The notes below the pieces were generated by a model. That model was not told the origin of the DNA, made no database searches, and worked only from the letters and a program-made list of their open reading frames with translations. From the NCBI GenBank assembly GCA_937920485.1, contig CALETL010000235.1:1-5076 (forward strand): a stretch of 5,076 nt of DNA, in the 5' to 3' direction. The stretch's first letter is position 1; each line of letters starts with the position of its first letter. This document shows, one piece after another, positions 1 through 5,076 of this stretch. The DNA is from an uncultured Phycisphaerae bacterium (GTDB lineage: Bacteria > Planctomycetota > Phycisphaerae > Sedimentisphaerales > Anaerohalosphaeraceae). A program made the position numbers and the translations under genes.

Positions 1-102
1 TGCTATCTGAGCGTTGGTTAATGCAAATAAATTTTAACGTCTTTGTTAAACCGAAAATCTTTCGATCGCAACCGTAATTATCTTTTTCACAATTCAATCT
101 TT
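1..102. other. AT-rich segment replacing the 3' half of ftsH
   Basis: By hand count this stretch is 32/102 G+C (31%), against roughly half in adjacent ftsH. Read on the minus strand it carries no trace of the expected FtsH continuation (TNRPDVLDPALL) in any of three frames. One frame, shifted by two bases from ftsH, stays open to the window edge, but its residues are not recognisable. A 9-base direct repeat (aatctttcg, at 56-64 and 96-104) has one copy spanning the junction. A small stem lies at 50-66 on the minus-strand RNA, with seven pairs including one G-U and a three-base loop. It has no T-run after it, so it is not an evident terminator. The segment could be the edge of a mobile element, an intron, a deletion join or a misassembled contig end; the window is too short to tell. 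Confidence 0.6.
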
Positions 103-1101
103 CGCAGCAAGGAGAATAACCTGATCGTCCGTATCAAACCCATCCATTTCAACAAGAATGGCATTCAGTGTCTGCTCACGTTCGTCATGGCCGCCGCTGA
201 CGACGCCGGGACCTCGTTTTTTTCCAATGGCGTCAACTTCATCCAGAAAAATAATACAGGGCGCGTTTTCTTTGGCCTGTTTGAACAAATCACGGACACG
301 GCTGGCGCCGACACCCACAAACATCTCTACAAAGTCACTGCCTGCAATACTGAAAAACGGCACATCGGCTTCGCCGGCAATGGCTTTGGCCAACAAGGTC
401 TTGCCGCAACCGGGAGGTCCCACTAACAGTACTCCGCGAGGGATACGTCCGCCAAGTTTTTTGAACTTTTTGGGGTTTTTCAGAAATTCAATGATCTCAG
501 CGACCTCGTCTTTGGCTTCCTCGATACCGGCGACGTTGTCAAATGTTATCTTGGTGCTCTTGCCCTGCATCTTGTGCTTACTGCGTCCGAAATTCATCAG
601 CATTCCACCGCCGGATTTCATGTTTCGGATAAAGAAAAAGTAAATCAGCCCAATCAACAGAATAAATGGCAAAAAACTCACTAACACCTGGGGAAGCCAG
701 CTTTCGGCAGAAGCATCATATTCACCAACGCCGTTTTCCTTAAGCCACTGGGTATAGTTTTCCGGCAGCATTTCCGGAGCGTAATGCGCCTCAAAAATCT
801 TCGCTATCGGTTTATCGTCTATCTTCAGCGTTTCGATGGCCGTTTCAGTAAACTCACCTTTGATTTTGCGACCCGATTCATTCAGGATTGCCGTTGCAAT
901 ATATTTTTTTTCTACATAGTCTTCGAACTCAGAAAATTTCAGGGACTGCACGCGGTTCATATTTGTCAGTGTCATCAAAAGAAACATAATGGCCAAGCCG
1001 ATCAGCAGCCAAGTCAACGGGCCGCGGTTGTATCTGGGAATCGGCTGGTTGGGGCCTGACGGTTTAAGAGGTTTTTGAGGTGGCATTTGTTTTTTGATCA
1101 T
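94..1101 (-). CDS. ftsH: ATP-dependent zinc metalloprotease FtsH, N-terminal half only (broken)
   Basis: FtsH is a hexameric membrane AAA+ protease that extracts and degrades membrane and short-lived soluble proteins. The 335 residues show a proline-rich cytoplasmic start, TM1 at about 29-48, a periplasmic domain, TM2 at about 139-158, the AAA entry motif [13 protein letters not shown] (187-199), Walker A GPPGCGKT (228-235), the pore loop [12 protein letters not shown] (260-271) and Walker B IIFLDEVD (283-290). The match ends after ILLAA (329-333), followed by K-D-stop. The family continues here with TNRPDVLDPALLRPGRFDR. The arginine fingers of the second region of homology and the whole zinc protease domain (HEXXH) are therefore absent; full-length FtsH has about 600-700 residues. 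The product cannot be an active protease as read. The start ATG has an AGGA 12 bases upstream, which is rather distant, but no better start is seen. It follows lptE by 80 bases and is probably part of the same transcript. Identity is certain; the cause of the truncation is unknown. Confidence 0.93.
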   Translation of the reverse strand: MIKKQMPPQKPLKPSGPNQPIPRYNRGPLTWLLIGLAIMFLLMTLTNMNRVQSLKFSEFEDYVEKKYIATAILNESGRKIKGEFTETAIETLKIDDKPIAKIFEAHYAPEMLPENYTQWLKENGVGEYDASAESWLPQVLVSFLPFILLIGLIYFFFIRNMKSGGGMLMNFGRSKHKMQGKSTKITFDNVAGIEEAKDEVAEIIEFLKNPKKFKKLGGRIPRGVLLVGPPGCGKTLLAKAIAGEADVPFFSIAGSDFVEMFVGVGASRVRDLFKQAKENAPCIIFLDEVDAIGKKRGPGVVSGGHDEREQTLNAILVEMDGFDTDDQVILLAAKD

Positions 1102-1181
1102 ATAGCAAATGAGTCCTGTGATTATAAATTATGAAACGTTATCCGTTTTCACATAGTGCTTAATTTTTTGGTCGATCGAGT

Positions 1182-1694
1182 TTACCAGGGAGTTTCCATT
1201 AATTCGACAACCCGAATCGCAGCTTTATTAACCGCCTGGTCTACCGAATAATCGAACGTCTGGCCAAGTCGAGGTGAATAACTGGTGGCAACATTGACCT
1301 GCCCTTCTTCAACCAGTATTTGACCGGTTTTAAGGTTTTTCCACATAACATTCACATGAATAAACGTTTCCTTTTCGATCGGTCTTGCAGAATAATAGTC
1401 CGTTGCCAGAATAGCGGAGCCAATACCCATTTTCCCACTGAGTACAGAATCGGCAATATTCCTGTCAGAAACGATCTTGTAAGGCGTCTTATCTTCCAGG
1501 CGTTTACAGATGGCGTTGGTCAACGTAAATTCATGGCCGCGTCGAAAACTGGTTGTGTCAAACATTTCAACATAAACCGTCTGAATTTCCTGCGGATAAG
1601 GCCAACTGTTTTGATAGCCCTGACCGCATCCGGCCACAGATATTAAAGTGGCCGCCACAAATGTAAAAACAATGGATGTTAGTATCTTTTTCAC
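1182..1694 (-). CDS. lptE: LptE-like LPS-assembly outer-membrane lipoprotein
   Basis: Probable LptE family protein. LptE is the lipoprotein that sits inside the LptD barrel and helps deliver lipopolysaccharide to the outer leaflet. The 170 residues begin with a lipoprotein signal peptide (MKKILTS, hydrophobic 8-20, lipobox VAGC with Cys23 as the lipidated residue). The rest fits the LptE pattern: a strand IQTVYVEMFDTTSFRRGHE (38-56), LTNAICKRLED, then IADSVLSGKMG (80-90), two long strands with FIHVNVMWKNLKTGQILVEE, and a C-terminal helix with VDQAVNKAAIRVVELM. The length suits the family. Translation starts at GTG, since this is the codon that gives the complete signal peptide and has a good ribosome site. 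It lies 12 bases after the BamD-like gene and 80 before ftsH. The family call rests on sequence pattern and neighbour, so a different secreted lipoprotein of the same fold is possible. Confidence 0.78.
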   Translation of the reverse strand: MKKILTSIVFTFVAATLISVAGCGQGYQNSWPYPQEIQTVYVEMFDTTSFRRGHEFTLTNAICKRLEDKTPYKIVSDRNIADSVLSGKMGIGSAILATDYYSARPIEKETFIHVNVMWKNLKTGQILVEEGQVNVATSYSPRLGQTFDYSVDQAVNKAAIRVVELMETPW

Positions 1695-1702
1695 GAGTAT
1701 TG

Positions 1703-1708
1703 CCCCTT
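1703..1708 (-). promoter_or_regulatory. lptE ribosome binding site overlapping the bamD stop codon
   Basis: On the minus strand AAGGGG lies 8 bases before the GTG start of lptE, and its two A's are the last two bases of the TAA stop (1707-1709) of the upstream bamD-like gene. This strong site supports the GTG start. Ribosomes ending bamD cover it, so the two genes are probably translationally coupled (inference). Confidence 0.7.
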
Positions 1709-2771
1709 ATTCTTCCATAGCTTTTTGTTCGTTTCGATTGAACAGCCGCTCCAGACCAAACCAGTTATCCAAGAACCGACTCGTTCCATTAACCACTCTT
1801 CGCCGGTTTGTCATCTTGATCGGCGAAGCCGCATCCGGCGTCATCCGTGCCTGGGCCATTTGGGCAGCTTTACTGCCAGGCCATTCCTTGATAACTTTTT
1901 CGTAATATTTGTTTGCCGCAGCAGGATTCCCGGTGCGTTCATAATAAAAGCCGGTCTCGTATTCCTTGTAGGCTAATTGCTCGGTGATCAGATTTAATGT
2001 TTGGGAAACCTCCAGACGAGCCGCATCCACTGGATACTGGTTATTATAATCCTGAAAGTGAGAACGTGCCCTTTCAATCACAGTCGAATCATATTGGGTC
2101 CCGTCATAAGAAGCATGGAGTGCCTGAGCCATCCGCAACGTGGCTGTTTGCCTTGTTTCGCCAGTGGGCCATTGGTCCGCAATCTGCTGCCAGGTAAAAA
2201 ATGCATCCAAAAATTTCTCCTTTTGCTCCTGACTTTCAGCCAATGTGGTTAAGGCCCGAAGGGCCAGCGGCCCATTACCGGCCCGGTCAGCAACATCGTG
2301 CATTAAATCCACGCCGGTATCAAATGCGGAAAGCTTTAAAACTTTAATGAATTGGCGTTTCTGGCCCTGCAGATAAGCTGTCGCAATCGAATAAACCCGC
2401 TCCATCGCCGCGGGCTGAAGCACACTGACCGGCCAGGCGTCAATGAATTTCTTGTATGCAATTGCGGCCTTGTACCATTTGGCGTTAGCATAAAGCGTTT
2501 CGGCCTCAATATATGAATTTATCTCGTTGCCCGCCATGTCCGGGAAATCACCCTTGAGCGTTTCCAATGCACTTACGACGTCAGCATTGGTTCCGGTTAG
2601 AAGCTGCTGCTTGATCTTTGATATCGCCAGAAGATACTCGCTTTCCGGATCTTCGGCTACATTTTTCCAGTTGTTCTCAGCATTAAGATGATACGTCTCG
2701 GCGGAACCGGTTCCCGTCAATAAAGCCAGCATCGCCAAAGCAATCCATATCTGTCTTGTTCCTGCTGTCAT
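1707..2771 (-). CDS. bamD: BamD-like outer membrane assembly protein with TPR repeats
   Basis: BamD helps the BAM complex fold beta-barrel proteins into the outer membrane. This 354-residue protein has a Sec signal peptide (hydrophobic 8-19, likely cleavage after GSA at 24), then helical TPR-type repeats. Typical TPR/BamD segments are AETLYANAKWYKAAIAYKKF (90-109, followed by a WP turn), AFFTWQQIADQWP (190-202), ARSHFQDYNNQYP (235-247) and a C-terminal repeat with EYETGFYYERTGNPAAANKY (270-289) and VIKEWPGSKAA. The tail (about 320-354) is basic and polar with no recognised domain. Two differences from E. coli BamD are visible: it is about 110 residues longer, and it has no lipobox cysteine, so it is probably soluble in the periplasm or held by partners. 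AGGA lies 8 bases before the ATG. The pairing with lptE supports an outer-membrane role. A generic TPR protein is the alternative. Confidence 0.8.
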   Translation of the reverse strand: MTAGTRQIWIALAMLALLTGTGSAETYHLNAENNWKNVAEDPESEYLLAISKIKQQLLTGTNADVVSALETLKGDFPDMAGNEINSYIEAETLYANAKWYKAAIAYKKFIDAWPVSVLQPAAMERVYSIATAYLQGQKRQFIKVLKLSAFDTGVDLMHDVADRAGNGPLALRALTTLAESQEQKEKFLDAFFTWQQIADQWPTGETRQTATLRMAQALHASYDGTQYDSTVIERARSHFQDYNNQYPVDAARLEVSQTLNLITEQLAYKEYETGFYYERTGNPAAANKYYEKVIKEWPGSKAAQMAQARMTPDAASPIKMTNRRRVVNGTSRFLDNWFGLERLFNRNEQKAMEE

Positions 2772-2882
2772 AACTTTTTTCCTGTAAAAGAGTTAAAGTA
2801 TATTGGCCTCGTGCCTAACAACACCTTCAGTCTGCCGTTACGGCATGATCAGAACGCCGCACGATTCATTTCTAAGCCCCAT

Positions 2883-2910
2883 ATTATACCGACTTTACGA
2901 ACACTTGCAA
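2883..2910 (-). promoter_or_regulatory. Candidate sigma70-type promoter for bamD-lptE-ftsH
   Basis: On the minus strand TTGCAA (2905-2910) is followed after 16 bases by a perfect TATAAT (2883-2888). Transcription would start near 2876, giving a leader of about 105 bases before the bamD-like gene. The leader contains a short perfect hairpin (stem 2833-2837 with 2841-2845, loop of three). The call is based on box match and position only. Confidence 0.5.
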
Positions 2911-2940
2911 ACGAATGTTGCGGCATTTTATAAGGTCGGT
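2888..2940. repeat. Inverted repeat between pyrE and bamD
   Basis: The arms accgacttta (2888-2897) and taaggtcggt (2931-2940) can pair over ten positions on the plus strand, with one G-U pair. On the minus strand one position becomes a C-A mismatch. The repeat starts 8 bases after the pyrE stop, encloses the -35 box of the candidate bamD promoter, and touches its -10 box. On the minus strand no T-run follows, so it is not a standard terminator for pyrE. On the plus strand only TTTT follows, and no plus-strand gene is present. It could be an operator, an RNA-end stabiliser or chance. Confidence 0.35.
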
Positions 2941-2948
2941 TTTATGGC

Positions 2949-3473
2949 TCAATCTGTAATGCCAAGATCGTCTTTGGTGATAATGCTGTCAAAGACATGG
3001 CCGGTACCTTCGATATTCTCGCGGGCGCCCTGCTTGCGGTCGATGACACAGACGATCTTTTTGACGGTCGCCCCGGCCTCGGCGATGATTTTGGCCGCTT
3101 CCAGCACCTGCCCGCCGGTGGTGGCGATATCTTCGACCAGCAGCACAACGTCACCTTCTTTCAAGACGCCTTCGACCATTTTGCTGGTGCCGTAGTCCTT
3201 TTTACTGTTGCGAACGATGATCCACGGCAGGTTGGCCTCCATCGCCGTCGCCGCGGCCAAGGCCACACCGCCAAGCTCCGCTCCGGCGATCAGCGTCACA
3301 TCATCGGTCAGATGCTTACAGAATTCGGCGCCCAGTGCCTTCAAAATATCCGGCTGGGTCTCGAACAGGTACTTGTCCATATAATATTTACTGCGTTTGC
3401 CACTGCGAAGGAGAAAATCACCTTCAAGATACGATGCTTCCTTAATCCGTGCTGTAAGTGTTGCCTTGTCCAT
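2949..3473 (-). CDS. pyrE: Orotate phosphoribosyltransferase
   Basis: PyrE joins orotate to PRPP to give orotidine 5'-monophosphate and pyrophosphate, the fifth step of pyrimidine synthesis, as a cytoplasmic dimer. The 174-residue protein shows the expected motifs in order: RSGKRSKYYMDK (23-34), the AELGGVALAAA segment (65-75), the flexible catalytic loop RNSKKDYGTSKMVEG (88-102) and the PRPP-binding motif LLVEDIATTGGQ (111-122). In the loop, KDYGT takes the place of the KDHG of the E. coli enzyme. As I recall, human UMP synthase also has KDYGT, so this is a known variant and not damage. The length is slightly short (E. coli about 213) but all motifs are present. An upstream in-frame ATG at 3497 and another at 3488 exist. 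The start at 3473 is chosen because AGGAG sits 5 bases before it and the protein aligns from MDKATL. It has its own promoter-like sequence and is not tightly joined to its neighbours. Confidence 0.95.
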   Translation of the reverse strand: MDKATLTARIKEASYLEGDFLLRSGKRSKYYMDKYLFETQPDILKALGAEFCKHLTDDVTLIAGAELGGVALAAATAMEANLPWIIVRNSKKDYGTSKMVEGVLKEGDVVLLVEDIATTGGQVLEAAKIIAEAGATVKKIVCVIDRKQGARENIEGTGHVFDSIITKDDLGITD

Positions 3474-3478
3474 TATGT

Positions 3479-3483
3479 CTCCT
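3479..3483 (-). promoter_or_regulatory. pyrE ribosome binding site (decides the start)
   Basis: AGGAG on the minus strand lies 5 bases before the ATG at 3471-3473. The two upstream in-frame ATGs lie before or against this site and have no comparable sequence of their own. They would add only eight or five residues unlike the family. Confidence 0.75.
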
Positions 3484-3520
3484 GACATTTCCTGCATTAT
3501 TCCATGATTTTATACCAATT

Positions 3521-3554
3521 ATTAACCACGGATTTCGCTGATTTACACAGATTA
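3521..3554. repeat. Short imperfect tandem repeat in the pyrE leader
   Basis: Read on the minus strand, three near-copies of a nine-base unit follow each other: taatctgtg, aaatcagcg, aaatccgtg (consensus aaatcNgYg), followed by gttaat. There is one extra base between the first and second copies. Short elements of this type, running aatctgtg...ccgtggttaat, are in my recollection scattered between genes in many environmental bacterial genomes, planctomycetes among them. Only one array is present here, so dispersal in this genome is inferred. It lies at or just after the predicted pyrE transcription start, inside the untranslated leader. Confidence 0.5.
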
Positions 3555-3557
3555 AAT

Positions 3558-3587
3558 ATTATAAAAGAAATAATCCATGAAATTCAA
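3558..3587 (-). promoter_or_regulatory. Candidate sigma70-type promoter for pyrE
   Basis: On the minus strand TTGAAT (3582-3587) is followed after 18 bases by a perfect TATAAT (3558-3563). Transcription would begin near 3551, about 78 bases before the pyrE ATG, in a 162-base gap after the lipoprotein gene. No attenuator with a T-run is visible in the leader. The call is based on box match and position only. Confidence 0.5.
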
Positions 3588-3635
3588 CGTTTTCCGGGCT
3601 GATATTTACGTAGAAAGGCGATTATGAAACCACCT

Positions 3636-4088
3636 CTAATTTTCGTCCATCGCTTTAATCTTAAAGTCCTCGATTGTTCTGAAATCGGCTACATGTAAAT
3701 AACACACGGTTTGCGGGTAAACAAAACAACTAATGCCTGATGAACCTTGGGGGCGTTCATAATGCTTATACTCGATAATACCTTTAACCCAGATTTTAGT
3801 GCCTTGTGCCAGCTTCAATTGGTCGAGTTTTGGACTCAAAAGCTGAGGATTTCGATGATCATCACATCTAATATGGTATTTGTTACCTCCTATTGACTTG
3901 GATGGCCAAATTTCACCAATCCGTTCGATTTCTTGACCTGGCTCCCAGTTATAGTGCCTTTTTGTTAGATCACTGACTGAAGCAGCTGGTTTCTCTGGTG
4001 TCTCGCTTGTGCCAATGTAGATTCCATCACCATTACATCCAGAAAAAAAGCAAATCGGAATAACAATAAATGTAATGATCAATTTCAT
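3636..4088 (-). CDS. Small lipoprotein of unknown function
   Basis: I do not recognise this 150-residue protein. It has a clear lipoprotein signal peptide: MKL, a hydrophobic core at 4-15, and the lipobox FSGC with Cys18 as the lipidated residue, followed by Asn19 and Gly20. A short polar linker (20-45) leads into a domain of about 90 residues with alternating short strands: GQEIERIGEIWPS (51-63), NKYHIRCDDHR (69-79), GTKIWVKGIIEYKHY (96-110) and TVCYLHVADFRTI (127-139). This strand order with a central 'G-x-x-V-x-G-x-I' step recalls an OB-fold, but that is only a pattern reading. Three further cysteines (75, 121, 129) could form a disulfide. A GGGA lies 8 bases before the ATG, a weak ribosome site. 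It begins 27 bases after purB, so it may be co-transcribed. Its DNA is clearly poorer in G+C than purB and pyrE, which suggests later arrival. Confidence 0.75.
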   Translation of the reverse strand: MKLIITFIVIPICFFSGCNGDGIYIGTSETPEKPAASVSDLTKRHYNWEPGQEIERIGEIWPSKSIGGNKYHIRCDDHRNPQLLSPKLDQLKLAQGTKIWVKGIIEYKHYERPQGSSGISCFVYPQTVCYLHVADFRTIEDFKIKAMDEN

Positions 4089-4115
4089 GTTAATATCCCA
4101 ACGCTCTAAATCAGT

Positions 4116-5076
4116 TTAAACCTTTAACTCAACATTCTTATTCAACGCCTTTCGGTATTTTCGTCGGACGGGGGTTACGACTTCGGTTATGAATTCATTA
4201 ACCTGCTCGGGTGCCCTGCCGATATAGGCTTTGGGGTTCATGACTTTTTTGAAGTCCACTTTCGCAAAGGCTTTGTCGGCTTTTAGTCGGTCGAGCAGAT
4301 CGTTTTCCTTGCCGTGCTGTTTGACTTGTGCCGCGGCCTCGTGTGAATAGACACGAATTTTTTCATGCAGTTCCTGCCGGTTGCCCCCTGCCTGCACGCC
4401 AGCCATCATAATATTTTCCGTCGCCATGAACGGCAGTTCGCTCATCACCCTTGCGGCGACAACCTTCGGATACACCACCATGCCGGAGGCGACATTAATC
4501 ATGATCTCCAGAATGCCGTCGGTGGCCAAAAACGCCTCAGCAATACTGACACGCCTGTTAGCAGAGTCATCCAGCGTACGCTCAAGCCATTGTTCGGCAG
4601 CCGTCATCATTGGGCTGGATGCCAAGCTCATTACCAACCGGGCTAGTCCCGTCGTGCGCTCACACCGCATGGGGTTGCGTTTATACGCCATCGCGGATGA
4701 ACCAATCTGCGATTTCTCAAACGGTTCTTCAATTTCTTTCAGATTCGCTAACAAACGAATGTCATTACACATTTTGTGTGCTGACTGCGCGATTGAGGCC
4801 AATGTGTCCACAACCATCTTATCGATCTTGCGCGGATAGGTCTGCCCTGTCACCGCACAGCGATTCTTAAAGCCGAATGCCTTGGCGACCATCTCATCCA
4901 GTCGCTTAACCTTAGTGTGGTTGCCATCAAACAAGGCCAAAAACGATGCCTGCGTACCCGTCGTGCCTTTAACCCCGCGGAACGGCATGGTCTCGATGCG
5001 TTTTTCGAGTTCGGTCAAATCCATCGCATAGTCATAGCACCACAGCGTCGCCCGCTTGCCGACGGTGGTTAATTGA
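4116..5076 (-). CDS. purB: Adenylosuccinate lyase, start beyond the right edge (partial)
   Basis: PurB cleaves fumarate from SAICAR and from adenylosuccinate, two steps of purine synthesis, as a homotetramer. The frame stays open to the window edge. The ATG at 5024 is internal, because the 17 codons before it ([12 protein letters not shown]...) continue the family alignment. The 319 visible residues include [15 protein letters not shown] (about 32-46), [12 protein letters not shown] (110-121), the fumarase-superfamily signature loop [16 protein letters not shown] (125-140) with the catalytic serine region, [11 protein letters not shown] (165-175), LPFMATENI (214-222) and [13 protein letters not shown] (229-241). 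These strings fit the animal and yeast type of adenylosuccinate lyase more closely than the E. coli type, from memory. The missing N-terminal part should be roughly 130-160 residues and hold the catalytic histidines. Nothing is disrupted within the visible part. The unknown lipoprotein gene follows after 27 bases. Confidence 0.95.
   Translation of the reverse strand, partial: QLTTVGKRATLWCYDYAMDLTELEKRIETMPFRGVKGTTGTQASFLALFDGNHTKVKRLDEMVAKAFGFKNRCAVTGQTYPRKIDKMVVDTLASIAQSAHKMCNDIRLLANLKEIEEPFEKSQIGSSAMAYKRNPMRCERTTGLARLVMSLASSPMMTAAEQWLERTLDDSANRRVSIAEAFLATDGILEIMINVASGMVVYPKVVAARVMSELPFMATENIMMAGVQAGGNRQELHEKIRVYSHEAAAQVKQHGKENDLLDRLKADKAFAKVDFKKVMNPKAYIGRAPEQVNEFITEVVTPVRRKYRKALNKNVELKV

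Noticed and set aside
46..90. Fourteen-codon frame GTG AAA AAG ATA... sharing 12 bases with the start of lptE (1683-1694)
   Set aside because: Shared bases beyond twelve quickly vanish, MKK is a common signal-peptide start, and the frame stops after 14 codons. Probably chance.
94..105. Intein insertion in FtsH
   Set aside because: An intein must be in frame with the host protein and begin with Cys or Ser. Here the frame reads K-D-stop.
217..223. Run of seven T (A7 in the ftsH message, GGA AAA AAA CGA), a possible slippery site for -1 frameshifting
   Set aside because: The zero frame continues with perfect FtsH sequence for another 40 residues, and the run encodes an ordinary lysine pair after Walker B. 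No downstream stem was evident.
158..643. Long open frame on the plus strand opposite ftsH (and another at 43-426)
   Set aside because: It is antisense to a gene with clear FtsH motifs, its translation shows no recognisable family, and no ribosome site supports it. It is a shadow of the coding bias of ftsH.
1121..1126. TATAAT before ftsH (minus strand)
   Set aside because: No acceptable -35 box at 16-18 bases, and the transcript would start within the ribosome site, leaving too short a leader.
2813..2819. GCCTAAC, matching an integron attC R-box
   Set aside because: No matching GTTRRRY box at the expected distance and no attC-like paired arms between. The sequence lies in the leader of a housekeeping gene.
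5022..5024. ATG as the start of purB
   Set aside because: The codons upstream to the window edge encode the conserved QLTTVGKR segment, so this methionine is internal and the gene is merely cut by the window.

Overview
The window holds six protein genes, all on the minus strand. It looks like the chromosome of a Gram-negative-type (diderm) bacterium. The best guess is a planctomycete, perhaps of the Phycisphaerae. The reasons are the pairing of a BamD-like TPR protein with an LptE-like lipoprotein and FtsH, the long BamD-like protein with no lipid-anchor cysteine, and PurB and PyrE proteins that resemble the eukaryotic subfamilies. This taxonomic guess is inference from recalled family features, not from a database search.

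Read in the direction of transcription, from high to low coordinates: (1) the 3' two thirds or so of purB (adenylosuccinate lyase), whose start lies beyond the right edge; (2) a small AT-rich lipoprotein gene of unknown function, 27 bases after purB; (3) pyrE (orotate phosphoribosyltransferase), with its own promoter-like sequence and a small repeat in the leader; (4) a bamD-like gene with a promoter-like sequence; (5) an lptE-like gene, 12 bases after bamD and probably translationally coupled to it; (6) ftsH, which breaks off in the middle of its AAA+ domain near the left edge.

Functionally there are two themes. purB and pyrE are housekeeping steps of purine and pyrimidine nucleotide synthesis. 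The bamD-lptE-ftsH group concerns the envelope: beta-barrel insertion, LPS delivery to the outer membrane, and membrane proteolysis. The largest gap between genes is 177 bases, so no long stretch lacks genes.

No clearly new multi-gene system is visible. The most notable observation is the abrupt end of ftsH. The protein matches the family perfectly up to the conserved ILLAA, then leaves it within one codon and enters about 102 bases of 31% GC DNA that encode no further FtsH in any frame. This is a junction (mobile element, intron, deletion or assembly break) and not a point frameshift. The second is the lipoprotein gene between purB and pyrE, whose base composition differs from its neighbours.
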